NCBI GenBank assembly: GCA_026018925.1 | Contig: JAKSZU010000003.1 | Coordinates: 10,689,236-10,753,235, forward strand | Length of the DNA stretch: 64,000 bases | From: Tupaia tana | Taxonomy: Eukaryota; Chordata; Mammalia; Scandentia; Tupaiidae | Reading direction: 5' to 3' | Part shown: positions 1 to 11,516 of the stretch, piece by piece | Layout of the letters: each line of letters begins with the position of its first letter | Position numbering within the stretch: the first letter of the stretch is position 1 | Made by a program: the position numbers and the translations under genes | The notes under the pieces: model-generated | Seen by the model: the letters and a program-made list of their open reading frames with translations, nothing else | Databases searched by the model: none | What the model was told of the DNA's origin: nothing

Positions 1-1740
1 AATGATTAAGCAGAGTCATAAAGAGGAAGTAGTATAGGGAAAAATTATTTGCCTTTGGTGGAGTTTAGAACATGTGAACAAAAGTAGTTAAAAATAAAAC
101 TAGAGAGATGTAAATCACACAACACAAGGGTCTGGAAAGCTAGACAAAGGGAATGCACACAATTTGCAGTAGAATGAAGCCCTCCAAAGAATTTTGGCAG
201 AAAACTGAAAAGAGTGGTGTTTTAGAAACTACATCATCAAATTGTACTTTGTTTCGAAAAAGAACTCTGAACAAAAATTTTGTACCATAAAAGGTTAATC
301 TGACATCGTTCAATAATTTGAAAAGAACTTTCTTAATAGAAGATAAATTGAACCACACCTACAATTTTTCAATCTCAAAAAGAAAGCTCAATCATCACTT
401 TAGAGAAAAAATTACTGCATCACCCTTCCTTCCCATTAGAATGCAAAAGAGCCATAAATGCTACCCCCTATTCCCTCCTACACACTATTAGCAGCCAAGA
501 TGCAGAAAAAAGATGTGCCCTAAAATTAATGACTAATTAGTCAAATACAAGCCAAAAAAACAAGAAGAGTAGATGAGAAGGGTTTTTTCCATGTAAGTGT
601 CTAGAGATTCACAAATATTAGATTTAGATTTAGATATAGTTACTACCTTTTTTAAACATTTTTAACTGCTTCTTAGGTACACACTTTTATCTTTGGAGAG
701 ACTAGCGGTCACATTTTCAGTCACCATGAGTCTCTGATTTATATTAGCACATTGGACTCTGCTACTGTGAAACTAATTTTGAGCTTAAAGTGATTTTTTT
801 TTTCTTTTTGGCTGCATTAATTCTCTCTACCACACACAGCACAGTTCAAATCATGTTGCTCTTCATGGTTTCTCCTGGGGGCAAAGTGAACTTCATAGAG
901 CCAATTTATGGCCCCTTAAAGCAATTTTATGAGCCTGAAAGTATGGGACCATACCTGTATGATTTTCATATACCTAGGAGAATCAGATTCAGATGTAATA
1001 GAATTAATCTTTGTATTATTTTCCATAAAGTGTTGATCGTCCTGCTGTCATATTAGCTCAGAATGCCTGGAAATAACTTGCCTTTAAATCTTAAATATTA
1101 AAAATAAGAATTTTATATTAATCATGGTCAGATTGAGCAAGATGTGCAGACATGACTAAGGTCTTTATTTGAACTAAATCCTGACATGAAGTCCTATTGT
1201 AAATGTGACCCCTAGCTTTTTATGGCCAGGCTATAGTTTGAATGAAAAATTACCTCATTTAAACATAGTTTCAGGTAATGTTTTTCTTGACTTTTATACA
1301 ATGAAGTGTTTTACTGCAGCTGCCTGTGGATAAGGTTCAAATTTTCAAATCAATGTGCTCAGCGCTTTTGGAGAAACTAATTCACATTTCATAGGGCTAA
1401 AATTTATATTCAAACATTAAATTCCTAGAAATATCTATTCCATGATACTTATCTAACACAGTAAATTAGTATTTTAGTTCTAATTCAATCACTTTAACAC
1501 TCTGGTTATATTCTTATAACAACAGAAACAAAACTGCTCAAAAATGACTAAGTTAAAATATTTTAATAAAATAAGAAGAGTGAAAACTGGGTGCCCTAAT
1601 AGTTTAAAAAGCATGTATACATGTTGTTTGATTAGATGTTAATATATAATAAAATTTAAGTGAAATTTTTGACAAAATGAGTCATATTATAATTCAAGAA
1701 ACATTTAAAAATATATAAAAGGTGATTCAAGGGCAAACTT
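1..1740. other. AT-rich sequence, no gene or repeat recognised
   Basis: No convincing reading frame, RNA gene or family-assignable repeat is visible. The longest frames are under 90 codons and show no recognisable protein signature. The last part, after about 1560, may already be decayed L1 but is too diverged to assign by eye. Confidence 0.5.
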
Positions 1741-2590
1741 CAGAAGAGCAAGATGCATACATTAAAAAAAACTATGTAGATAATATTCAAGCAAGTTATT
1801 TGATTATCTGAATGATGGATTAATACAAAATTACACATTAGAAATAAATACAACAGATTACAGATTAGGGGAAAAATGTTTCTAGTTACTTACTGACCAG
1901 TGACCATAAAGCCAGCTACTAAAAGGATTTCTGATATAATGTTAGAAAATGAAAAGTAGACTAACATTGAAATTTTAAAAGCAAATCTTACAAATATCCC
2001 ACTGTTTAAAACAAACTTAATAATAATATATACTAAATATTTTAGTATAGTTAGAAGTAAAATATCTGACTAAAATAGCATAAAAGATAGGAGGGGAAAA
2101 TAGAAGTATATTTTGAGTAAATTTTTTATACTATTGTAAAGTGGTACAATTTTATTTGGACATAGACTAAGAAATTAAAGATGTATATTAAAACTCTTTA
2201 AAAATCACTATAATAAAAGAAAAGCAAACAGATATGGTTAGCATGACAGAAAGTGAAAATAAATGGAATCATAAAGAAAAACACTCAAGAGAAGACAAGA
2301 AAAGAAAAGTTGAAACAAAGAGAATACCAGTTAGGTGCATAACCAATAATGAAAGAGAAGATTTAATAACAACGTATTGATAATTACATTAAATATAAAT
2401 GGTATAAACTCAAAATTTTAAAAATTAGACATTGTCATTCAATATTTAAAAGCTACCGCTAGAAACAAAATTTAAATATAGGGATATAATTAGAATAAAA
2501 TAAAAGGATATGATGAAATTAATATAAGATATATTTTTAAAGGAATTAATAGAGACAAAGGAACATTTCACAAAAATGAAGAGATATAAA
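1741..2590 (+). mobile_element. Old L1 LINE fragment (region ahead of and into ORF2)
   Basis: The stretch resembles the old mammalian L1 (L1M) segment before and at the start of ORF2. The clearest blocks are the 'attacattaaatataaatgg' block near 2380 and the preceding 'ataaatggaatcataaa' block near 2260. No open frame survives. It is probably colinear with the ORF2-derived sequence beginning near 3025, with later insertions between. The subfamily is not assigned. Confidence 0.55.
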
Positions 2591-2603
2591 AATGACTAAT
2601 TTG

Positions 2604-2850
2604 TTCCAGCCATAGTGATGCAAGTGGCAGGGCACTGCTGTTCAATGCTGAGGCCACAAGAGAGGTCAGGTTCAGACACAAGATCAGCCTAAACATTCGG
2701 GACACGGCAGTACATGCCTGTAATCCTTGGAAAGGAGGACCATAACAGTAACCTGTTGAGGATATCTTTTTCTCAGACTCTATCTTTCTGTCTCTCTCTG
2801 CCTCTTCTTCCCATACTTGTGTGTTTTGTCTGTCACATATATAAAATATA
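2604..2850 (+). mobile_element. Old SINE-like sequence, probably family A
   Basis: A tRNA-like head (catagtgatgcaagtggc) is followed by a gtacatgcctgtaatccttgg block and a long CT-rich block (tctgtctctctctgcctc), the same order of parts as family A. Similarity is weak and no TSD is visible. It lies within old L1 sequence. Confidence 0.4.
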
Positions 2851-2978
2851 TATACATATATTGAAACTGAAAGCAACCTTTTCATGCAAAATTGTTGCTA
2901 AAATTGATTAAACACTTATATATAAATATATCTGTATTTATGTTATATATATTTATATATTTACCAAAAAAAGGTCTT

Positions 2979-3024
2979 AAAATAAATAAAGCAAAAAAAT
3001 AAATAAATAAATAAACAAACAAAA
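2979..3024 (+). repeat. A-rich simple repeat, (AAAT)n and (AAAC)n
   Basis: Runs of aaat units pass into aaac units. This may be a decayed A-tail of an upstream retroposon. Confidence 0.7.
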
Positions 3025-4295
3025 CTGACATAACTGAAAGGAGACATACACAAGTCTACAATTTGAGTTGAAGATTTCAAAACTCCACTCTCAGTGATGG
3101 GTAGATAAAGTAGAGTAGTAATGAGTAAGAATTTAAGACCTTGAGACCAGCAGTTGGCATAATGGCTATGTCTCTGGACTCCCAATGTAGTCAACTCCCA
3201 TACCCGGTGGCTTAAACTCATGCCAGGCACATGTGCGTGCATGCCCAAGATCCCAAGAGGAGAATGGAGGAGAAAGGATTGTGGTGTGGCCATCCCTCCT
3301 GGGGGATGATTTCTCACTTTCTGTCTCTCTGTCTCTCTCTGTCTTTCTGGTGAGTATAAGCACCCTATGGCAAAAACCTCTCCGGAAAAAAAAAAAAAAA
3401 GACCTGAGCAACACTATCAACAAATTTGACTTAATAGATGTGTAGAACTAACCTTGCCCAAAAATACCAGCATGCACAGCTTTTGAGTATACTTACAATA
3501 TTTTTCAAAACAGAGTATATTGTTCCATAAAACCACTCTCAATAAATTTAAGACTGAAAACATACAAGTGAGTTCTCTGATCACAAAGACAGTAAACTAA
3601 AAATTGATGAGAGAAAGATATAAGTAAAATACCCAAACACATAGAAAATAAGCAACATAATTTTAACTTATCTTCACCATAGAACAAATTCAGAGGAATT
3701 AGAAAATTCATAGAAAATTTAAAAGAATTAGAAAATGAAGCCATAATACAATGAAATTTGTTGGATGCAACTAAAGCTGTACTTATGAGAAAAGTCCTAG
3801 CAATAAATATTTACAGTGAAAATAAGAAAGGTTTAAAACCAATGACTTATACTCCACTCTAGGAAACTAGGGAAAAAAGACCATATTAAAACCAAAACCT
3901 GTTTAAAAAATGAAAAAATATCAAATGTAGATAAAGCAAAGAAATAAAAAATAGAAAAACAATAAGAAAGATCAATGAAACTAAAAGCAACCTCTTTTTG
4001 AAAAATTATTGATAAAACATAAGCAAGACTAATCTAGACAAAAAGAATGGATTTACAGGCTTATTCTAATATCACAAATGAAAGAAAGTTCAGCATTTCA
4101 GATTTTATAGACATTAAAAAGATAATACATATTAAGAATAACTTGATTGCAATAAATTTAAAAATTCTGATGAAATAAATACCTTCCTTGAAAGACATCA
4201 ACTACTGAATGTCAGTCAAGATGAAATAGACAACCTGAATAGTTAATATGCATTATTTTAAATGAATTTGTAGTTAAAAATCTTCCCACAAATAG
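3025..4295 (+). mobile_element. Old L1 LINE, ORF2 endonuclease-to-linker region, broken
   Basis: From memory this follows the L1M ORF2 order. There is an 'aactccactctcagtgatgg' block, then 'caacactatcaacaaatttg' after the inserted SINE, then 'gttctctgatcacaaag' near 3575, 'tagcaataaatatttaca' near 3800 and 'agatcaatgaaactaaaagc' near 3970. The frame is decayed. A family A SINE (3143-3400) interrupts it. Confidence 0.75.
3143..3400 (+). mobile_element. Family A SINE, full length, inside L1
   Basis: The head begins gagaccagcagttggcataatgg and all body blocks follow to the end ggcaaaaacctctccgg plus A-tail. The B box is damaged. An imperfect TSD near aagaccttgag / aagacctgag flanks it. The insertion splits L1 ORF2 sequence. 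Confidence 0.92.
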
Positions 4296-4448
4296 AAAAC
4301 ATAATGGTGATTACCAGTGACTGAGTTAGGTAAGGGAAAAAGAGAGGTGGGGAGAGGTTGGATAAAGGTTACAAAGTTATAAATAAAAGCAACAATTCTA
4401 GTTTCTGTTGTACAGTAGGGTGACTGTAGTTAACAGTAATATGTTTTT

Positions 4449-4718
4449 TTGTTTGTTTTTTTTTTTTTTGGAGAGGTTTTTCGCTATAGGGCGCGTGCGC
4501 TCACCAGACAGAGAGAGACAGAGAGACAGAAAGCGAGAAATCACCCCCCAGGGGGGATGGTCACGCCACAATCCCTTCTCCTCCATTCTCCTCTCGGGAT
4601 CTTGGGCACACACGCACACGCGCCCGGCGTTAGTTGTAAGCCACCGGGTCCGAGACGCGAACCGCGGTCGACTACGTGGGAGTCCAGTGACATAGCCATT
4701 ACGCTAACTGCTGGTTCC
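4449..4718 (-). mobile_element. Family A SINE, young, with perfect TSD
   Basis: The T-tail, then ggagaggtttttcgctatag, run back to the head ending gctggttcc. A 15-bp TSD, cagtaatatgttttt, lies at 4434-4448 and 4719-4733. CpG sites such as cgcgtgcgc are largely retained, so the copy is young. Confidence 0.95.
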
Positions 4719-4868
4719 CAGTAATATGTTTTTAATATACTTCAAAATAGCTACAGTAAAGGCTCTTGAATCTTCCCACTATAAGAAATGATAGATTTTT
4801 TTTAGGTGATGAAGATACTTGTCTAATTTCAGCAGCACAGAGTGTATATATGAATGAAACATCACAAT

Positions 4869-4869
<1 letters not shown>

Positions 4870-4940
<71 letters not shown>
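4870..4940 (+). repeat. Compound microsatellite (TC)n(TA)n
   Basis: About 17 tc units run straight into about 19 ta units. It lies at the end of L1 3' UTR-like sequence. Confidence 0.98.
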
Positions 4941-4944
<4 letters not shown>

Positions 4945-4984
4945 TTATGTTTCCATTTAAAAATACAGATAAAAAAATCTCCCG

Positions 4985-5290
4985 GTGCAGAAAAATAGGC
5001 CTAGAGTGTTTCACTGTTGAATTCTACCAAAGAGATATAGAAGAAATTACTAAGACATGGAATCAACCAAATGTCTAAAAACAGATAGCTGAATTGAAAA
5101 ATTGTGACACTTATACAGTATGGAATACTACTCAGCCATTAAAAACAATGAGATCCTGACATTTGATACAAAGTGGACGAAAGTGGAAGATTTAATGTTA
5201 AGCCAAGCAAATCAGACTGGAAGACAGGCTTTGTAACATCTCCCCTTAATATATACCGAATGTCTACACTCTATGGAGAAAATCAAGGAT
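4985..5290 (+). mobile_element. Old L1 fragment, ORF2 C-terminal region
   Basis: Blocks 'gttgaattctaccaaagag' and then 'acatggaatcaaccaaatg', 'agtatggaatactactcag' and 'ccattaaaaacaatgagatc' are the usual end of L1 ORF2. The first block belongs much earlier in ORF2, so an internal deletion or two L1 insertions are implied. It lies downstream of L1 3' UTR-like sequence, so this is a second L1 event or a rearrangement. Confidence 0.7.
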
Positions 5291-5398
5291 CTACCAAAAC
5301 AAAACAAAACAAAAACCACCTACTAAATCTAATAACTGAGTTTAAAAGTTTACAGAATATAAAAATTTGTTTTTCTATATAAAAAGTGAACAACTAGG

Positions 5399-5661
5399 GA
5401 AGGTCAGTAGCTGGTGTAGTGGTTAATATGCTGGACTCCACATGGCTGACCACAGTTTGAGTCCCAGACCAGTTGGCTTGAAAGTCATGCTGTGCACGTA
5501 TGCATGAATGCCCAAAATCCTACAAGGAGAATGGAGGAGAAGGGACAGTTGTGTGGCCATTGCCCTAAGAAATTATTTTTCACTTTTCCTCTCTGTTGTT
5601 CTGGTGAGGATGCATGCCCTATGCCTTATGGTAGAAACCTTAAAAAAGCAAGAAAGAAAAA
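5399..5661 (+). mobile_element. Family A SINE, mid-age
   Basis: The head (ggtcagtagctggtgtagtgg) carries the ggactccacatggctgacc variant and ggcttgaaa. The CT-rich part is shortened. The end reads atgccttatggtagaaacct. The A-tail passes into a T-run at 5664-5690. Confidence 0.85.
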
Positions 5662-5895
5662 CTGTTTTTTTTTTTTTTTTTTTTTTTTTTCATAAAAAAT
5701 ACCATTGCAATGACAGCAATAAATATCTTTTTTTTGGATAAAATGAAATGATTAAATTTTATTGAGGCTGCTCAATAATAAATTTTTGCTGCATAAGAAA
5801 AATTTAACTTAAGCAATAGAAAATGCTTCTATCTATGCTTTCAAACCTTAATTGGTCACCCTTATCGGTGCCTCTTCATCCAGTCTTATTGGCTA

Positions 5896-6670
5896 GTGAA
5901 TTAGTCAGGGTTCTCCAGAAAAAAACTGAACTAACAGCAAATGTATATGTAGACATCAGAGGGTATTTCTGGAAATTGGCTCTCATGCAACTATAGGGAC
6001 CGAGAAGTCCCATGATCATTTCTGGTAGTGTATTTCAGTCCTCAGCCAAAGGCCTGGCAACCTGCTGTAACTGCCAGGATGAGAATGAACTCTTAAAGAA
6101 CCAGGAGAGTAAAGATGTTCTAGCCCAAGAAGAGAGGGAAAAACTGATTTTCTTCTACCTTTTAGTTCTATTAGGGTTTTAGGGTTGTTTTTGTTTTTGC
6201 TTTGTTTTGTTGTTGTTGCTTTTGTCCTTAATAGACCATCAGTGGGGTGCTCTTCTTTTTTTTTTTTTTTTGAGAAGTTTTTTGCTATAGGGCGCTTGCG
6301 CTCGCCAGAAAGTCAGAGAGAGACAGAGAGACAGAAAACGAGAAATCACACCCCAGAGGGAATAGCCTCGCTGCAATCCCTTCTCCTCCATTCTCCTCTC
6401 AGGATCTTGGGCACGCAAGCACACGCCTCTGGCATGAGTTAAAGCCACCAGGTCCAGGACTTGAACCATGGTCGACTACGTGGGTGTCCAGCGACATAGC
6501 CATTACGCTAACTGCTGGTCCCAGAGGGTGCTCTTCTTTATCCAATCTACTGATCCAGATGTTAACCTCTTCCAGAGGTACCCCCACAAACACACCAAGG
6601 AATAATTTTTTGATAGGAATCTAGGCATTCTCTAGTCCAGTCAAGATGATATCTAAAATTAACCATCATA
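5896..6670 (-). mobile_element. ERVL-type solitary LTR fossil (MLT2-like), split by a SINE
   Basis: The left end, tgaattagtcagggttctcc, is the reverse complement of the common old ERVL-class LTR end. The right end is aaattaaccatcata. It is an ancient, decayed solitary LTR with no internal region seen. A family A SINE at 6259-6523 interrupts it. The exact LTR subfamily name is uncertain. Confidence 0.65.
6259..6523 (-). mobile_element. Family A SINE inside an LTR fossil
   Basis: Complete antisense copy from the T-tail and gagaagttttttgctatag back to ctgctggtccc. The TSD gggtgctcttctt occurs on both sides (about 6245-6257 and 6526-6538). Some CpGs are lost and the body has accumulated changes. 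Confidence 0.93.
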
Positions 6671-6959
6671 GTTAATGCTTGGGTCATTTGGCACTACATT
6701 TTAAAAGAGTTACATATGATTTAATTTTCCACTCAATTAAATTTTTTACTCCTGAATTGGGCTCTGCTTTGCTTTTCAGAAACTGGATTTGGTGGGGTTT
6801 GGTGTATATCTTCTTAATGACACACTCAGAATTCTGAGAAATTACAACTTTGCAAATAGCATCAAGAAAGCTTCAGTAGGATCACGATGATGGTATACTT
6901 CTTATGTATTCTGTCTCAATGCATAGATGTACACATATGTTCATAAGAATAGATGTGGT

Positions 6960-7237
6960 GGGACCAGCAGTTAGCGTAATGGCTATGTCGCTGGACTCCC
7001 ACGTAGTCGACCGCGGTTTGCGACCCAGACCCGGGACCCGGTAGCTTAAAACTCACGCCGGGTGCGTGTGCGTGCGTGCCCAAGATCCCGAGAGGAGAAT
7101 GGAGGAGAAGGGATTGTGGCGTGGCCATCCCCCCTGGGGGGTGATTTCTCGCTTTCTGTCTCTCTGTCTCTCTCTGTCTGGCGAGCGCATGCGCCCTATA
7201 GCGAAAACCTCTCAAAAAAAAAAAAAAAAAAAAAAAA
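6960..7237 (+). mobile_element. Family A SINE, young
   Basis: Full length, from gggaccagcagttagcg to ctatagcgaaaacctctc plus a long A-tail. The TSD gaatagatgtgg / gaatagatgcgg (6947-6958 and after the tail) differs at one base. The C-run/G-run palindrome (ccccctgggggg) is intact. The B box reads ggtttgcgacc, so it is altered. Confidence 0.95.
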
Positions 7238-7304
7238 GAATAGATGCGGCTATATTTTGATGAGAATCCATCATCATTTCACAAGCTAGCACTACATAAT
7301 CCAA

Positions 7305-7306
<2 letters not shown>

Positions 7307-7337
<31 letters not shown>
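7307..7337 (+). repeat. (AC)n microsatellite
   Basis: About 15 ac units, followed by at/gt-rich sequence to about 7380. Confidence 0.97.
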
Positions 7338-7344
<7 letters not shown>

Positions 7345-7420
7345 CTCGTTACTACTATATGTGTGTATATATATGTATATTTAATTACTTATACATTTGA
7401 TTTTATTACTTTTTAAAAAT

Positions 7421-7567
7421 TTGCTATAGGGCACATGTGCTCACCAGAGAGAAACAGTAGGGAGAAACAGGGAGAAAGTGAGAAAGCGATCTGCCAGGTC
7501 CAGGACTTAAACCATGATTGATCACGTGAGAGTCCAGCACTTTAACCACTGCACCACCTCCTGGCCC
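7421..7567 (-). mobile_element. Short family A SINE lacking the central body
   Basis: Both ends of family A are present: tttgctatagggcacatgtgc on the left and the head ending ccacctcctggccc on the right. The block from just after the ggtggc of the tRNA-related part to just before the tttctcac of the CT-rich part is absent. The copy at 46482-46637 lacks nearly the same interval. Confidence 0.85.
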
Positions 7568-7569
7568 AC

Positions 7570-8460
7570 AAGTAACACATATTCTTATGTGATGAGCTTC
7601 TTGTACTTGGCTAAAGAGCTCGTTATTTCTAAAAATTATACATAGAATGCATATTTTAATATTTAGTGTTCTCTTGTTTTGTATTAGTATATATGCAAAG
7701 TAATACACAAATCGATTGTGTTAACTAAAAATTAAATGAGGACTCAAGGTCACAGAGAAAGTGCTGAAATAAGTGATGATGTGCCTTGACCTAGAGGCAC
7801 CATTCATTTCTGTTGTTAGAAGCCAATGTTTTGGTAACCATTGAAACTATTGATACTGAAGCACTTTGGGGGTTCTCGACATCCTGTTTGTGGAAGACCA
7901 TTGTTACTCACTGCCCTATCATTCTTAATAAATGAAATAAACTCTTAGACTTTAGCTGAAATCATGAACGATGCAGGTTCGTGCTTTGGGACTTGAGACA
8001 ATGAGAAAGGAAGAGAGCGAACAGCTACCTCTCCTCTCAGACCTGACTTGGGCCCGTGCTAATTTGGGGAAGAGGAGGACAGAGGGGAAGCAGAGGAGGA
8101 GAGGAGAGGAGAGCAGAGAAAGTGGAGTTTGGGGAGCAGTTCTATCCAGGCTCAGAGATTGGAGAGAGGGAGTGAAGCACACAAAAGCATGGGGCATCCC
8201 TCCCCCTCACTCCTTCCTGTGTTCCCCACACTCAGGGCTCACTGACTGTCGCTTGTGCTTTGCCGTTCTATTTATGAATATTCTCATATTCTCATCCCAG
8301 CAGATGTCCATGGCAATAAGAAATAGAGCAGGATACTGAGAGTGACTACTTCGGAAGGCCTCATGGGGCAGAGCTTAACGGGAAAAAGGAAGAGAATTAG
8401 CCCAGCTAAAAGGGAAGTGTGACTTCACCTGGGAAATGAATGTGATTAACTGATCAAAAG
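7570..8460. other. Unidentified segment with GC-rich purine tract
   Basis: No family A SINE is present. 7970-8340 is GC-richer, with a purine-rich block (ggaggagaggagaggagagc) and a 122-codon frame on the plus strand at 7971-8339. Its protein is compositionally biased and shows no domain, so I do not call it a gene. It could be an unrecognised old retroposon or an LTR. Confidence 0.35.
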
Positions 8461-8985
8461 AATATCAGATGGAAGCCAAATGGAGAGAAAGAGACTAAAG
8501 ATGAAGTTTGCCTCTTTCCTACAATCACCCTTCCTCAGTAAACACAGCATTGTTCCTCGAAATCCTTATCGTTGTAAGAAACTATACTCCCAGGTTTCTG
8601 CCTCCCCAAATAAGCCAAAGGCCTCTCCCCAGAGCCAACGTCCGCCCCACACCTCAAAGGCTGGCAGACAGAGCTTCCATGCGAGACCAAGCATGCGTTC
8701 AGCCAAGCCTGCACCCCAGCTCTCAGAGTAGACTGACGTGCACGACTGAACTTCCGCCCTGCCACACTGCCCGGCCCTCAACTTCCTACACCCCAGGTCC
8801 GATTAAAGCTCCAACCCAAAGAAAAAAACATATATAAAGAAACTATGCTTACACCAGTTGCATACTTGCCTACACACGCGTGTGTATATATATACCAATA
8901 CCGGGAAATTTCAAACATTCTAATGCACTCACAAATATCAAGGCTATATGAAGCATTGAAATACTCTCTGAGCACTTCCAATTAC
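8461..8985. other. Unidentified GC-rich segment ending in an ATTAAA signal
   Basis: 8580-8800 is C-rich with several CpGs and ends near gattaaagctccaaccc followed by A-rich sequence. That resembles the 3' end of a retroposed transcript or an LTR polyadenylation region. No family is recognised, and frames of 80-109 codons overlap on both strands without protein signatures. Confidence 0.3.
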
Positions 8986-8989
8986 ATTT

Positions 8990-9725
8990 CAAAAGAATAT
9001 ACCTTATCAGAATGATAAAAATTTCTAAAAAAAATGCACAAAGGAAGCTGTGCTTGTCAGAATCTGCCCATTTTCTCCCATTAATCCCGAGTATACATGC
9101 GGCGCTTTCATAGGGCAAGCTTGGGAAATCAATACCGTAAATGAAATATCATTGGCAGCCCCTTCTCATCTCTGCTGCCGTGTGAGTGAAGAGCTGTAAT
9201 GTCTCGATAAATAACATTGAGCTTCAGTCTCTTTACCCTCGCTCCAAACAGATGAGCAATTTCTGAGAAGCAACTGTAGAAGATGCACTTTTACCTCTTC
9301 ATCAAAAACATATAAAAATGAAATATATTGGGATATTTATTACTGTGTGTAGTACAAACCACCATGGTGATCCAGTACAAATGGCTTTTTTTCTCTGTGG
9401 TGCCGACCTTCAAAAGTGATGATGTGAAAAGCCCTAGACTTTATGACAGCTTAACTAGAAATACATTACAGCTGCTATATTAATATGTAGTGGTGGCTTT
9501 GCTATAAAGTTTGAATATGAAAAGAAACTCCGAACCTGCGTACTGCTATAAACTTTAAATATGCAGAAAAATACCTTCACAAAAGTGGCAGGAAGAGGTT
9601 GAGATAATGTTTATATGAAATGCTGCTGCCTCTTCTTCTCAGTCTCAGACCTTTTTCGGGGTAGTGTTTGCATCACATTAACTCAGTATTAGCGAGTGAA
9701 TGACTTACATCATCTTTACCACCGC
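8990..9725. promoter_or_regulatory. Candidate conserved noncoding stretch
   Basis: This is SINE-free, repeat-free unique sequence with dense motif-like words. It includes a near-duplicated 19-mer (9501-9519 and 9545-9563, 17 of 19 identical), an AT-rich MEF2-like ctatattaatatgtag at about 9475-9490 and ctcgataaataacattgag near 9205. The call is by appearance only, as no cross-species comparison was possible. Confidence 0.3.
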
Positions 9726-10330
9726 AAATCAGAAAAGCTGGCCAGGCGTGTGCAAGTTTATGTGCAAAGGGAACAGTTTCCTCTGCATGGAGGCATACAT
9801 CCCTAAAGAGAGACCTATTTTAGTTCTGTATTTAAACAATAAGATATTCCAGTGATCAAATGTTGAGTAGTGACAAGTTAATGGGCATTGAAATATTATG
9901 TTGAAAGTATTAAATGTATTTCCCTTCTGTACCTTCAAAACACAGTCACACATGGAAATATGATGCTACATTTTTAGCAGCTTAATTAACACCTATAATT
10001 AATCTGGTCAAAGTTTTCACTTTTAAGAAGACACAATTTCCTGTCTGGTGCCATGGTGCATGTTGAAAAAACTTTTATAGGACTTCAAATTAATCTGGCA
10101 ACATCCTCAAAGAAGAATGTCATTGATTTTTTTCTGACGCTGATGGGGGTTATGCACCCTCAGGCACAGCTACACAACTGAGGGCCTACTACGCTCACTC
10201 ATGTCAGCAGTTTTGTCAGACTTTGTAAACCGTACAAACAAAAGAAGTGGAAAAGAAGCAAGTTGGGTTCATTTATATTATTGCTGACTTTCTGAATATT
10301 GGTTTTGCACATAGTCCGCCTTCGGTATCT
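9726..10330. other. Unique sequence, nothing recognised
   Basis: No gene, RNA or repeat is visible in this stretch. Confidence 0.5.
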
Positions 10331-10337
10331 CAGAGGG

Positions 10338-10589
10338 GTATGTGTGTGTGTGTGTGTGTGTGACTGCTCATGCCAGAAAAAGAGAAGGGAAAAGCACTTC
10401 CCATTAGGCATGTTCACGTCCATGCCACAGTTCCTTCTCCTCCATTTCACCATGCCTCCTGTAAAGATTTTAGGCATGCACACACATGAGCCCACCACGT
10501 TTTTCAAGCCATTAGGGCCAGGATTCAAATCACAGTCAGCCATGTAGGGTCTAACTCCCACACCCCAACACTTTACCACAACCGACCCA
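10338..10589 (-). mobile_element. Family A SINE, old, with (TG)n at the tail side
   Basis: Blocks gccacagttccttctcctcc, gattttaggcatgcacacac, caagccattagggccagg and cagtcagccatgtag follow the antisense order of an old family A copy. A (TG)n tract at 10339-10361 stands where the 3' end would be. Confidence 0.8.
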
Positions 10590-10769
10590 ACTGGTGGTCA
10601 AGGTAAACGTCCATAATTTCTCCTTGAAAGAAGTGTCAGCAACTGAAAGGGAAAGGATGATCCAGGTTGCTAATTTGGTTAGAGAAAATGGCTTTAAACA
10701 TTGTGAAATCAAATTAATATTGTACAATAGCATGAACCATATTTGTACATCACTTACAAATGAACTAAT

Positions 10770-10965
10770 ATTTGTAAGTTATCTACCATGTACCATACTC
10801 CCTGCCGGGCATTTTAAACATATTATTTCAATTAATTTTTACATTTCTCATAGAAGATAAAAGTAACATTACCCTAGTTTTACAGATGAAGAATAATTTC
10901 CCCAAAGTTCACAGAACCAATAGTTGTGGAGCTCAGAATTGAACTCCAGTCTGCTGAGCTTCAAA
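10770..10965 (-). mobile_element. MIR SINE
   Basis: Antisense MIR order: ccatactccctgccgggc, then ttacagatgaagaataa, ccccaaagttcacag and gaattgaactccagtctg. Very old and diverged. Confidence 0.75.
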
Positions 10966-11229
10966 GGGAAACAGAGCAAATAATTCCCCTGGCTCTCTCC
11001 AGACTCAGAGAGAAAAACATGGAAAGAGAACTATATTTATTAATGAGTGTGCTATGGATGACAGAAAAAATATTAAAATGCTTCCATATAAGCTGGGAAT
11101 GGTGTTTGAGAAGAAAGAGGCTGAGAGAATAATTCTGCACAATTTAAATCATTTCCACTCTGTTTTTTTTTTTATTTTTTTTTTATTTTGTCCTGTAAGG
11201 TTTAGAACTGATTATTTTATTTAATTATA

Positions 11230-11508
11230 TTTTGAAAAGAGCTTCAGTTTGATCATGGCTAATCTAGCCCATGAGGGCTGGAACCGCCCACCTGTCGATG
11301 TCTGTATCCACTATTCAGTGCCTTACTCGCAGGGCACCTGTAGCTATTTATATTAATTCATATAAAGTAAATTAAAAAAACTCAGCTTTCAGTCACATTA
11401 GCCACATTTCAAGTGCTCGCCAGTCACACGTGGCTTACGGCTCCTGTATTTGGCAGTGCAGTTCTAGAACATCTCTGTCGTTGGAGAAAGTGCTATCGGA
11501 CAGCATTG
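11230..11508 (-). mobile_element. hAT-type DNA transposon fossil (MER3-like)
   Basis: Blocks cagtcacattagccacattt, caagtgctcgccagtcacac and gaaagtgctatcggacagca match a common nonautonomous hAT relic recalled as MER3-like. The right end, cagcattg, abuts the ctctagag duplication used by the next element. The family name is from memory. Confidence 0.6.
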
Positions 11509-11516
11509 CTCTAGAG

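Larger units (their letters stand above)
4296..4960 (+). mobile_element. Old L1 3' UTR-like segment
   Basis: The text around 4300-4440 (ggtgattaccagtgactg, gggtgactgtagttaacag) and 4734-4860 (tacttcaaaatagcta, aggtgatgaagatac) matches the pattern of old L1 3' UTRs. It follows ORF2 sequence after a large internal deletion. A young SINE splits it, and it ends in a (TC)n(TA)n tract. Confidence 0.65.

Noticed and set aside
6171-6187. Interstitial telomere-like ttagggttttagggtt
   Set aside because: Only two degenerate units inside an LTR fossil, far too few for a telomeric tract.
7971-8339. 122-codon plus-strand frame
   Set aside because: It lies in a purine-rich GC-rich tract with biased composition, has no domain, and an overlapping frame is open on the other strand.
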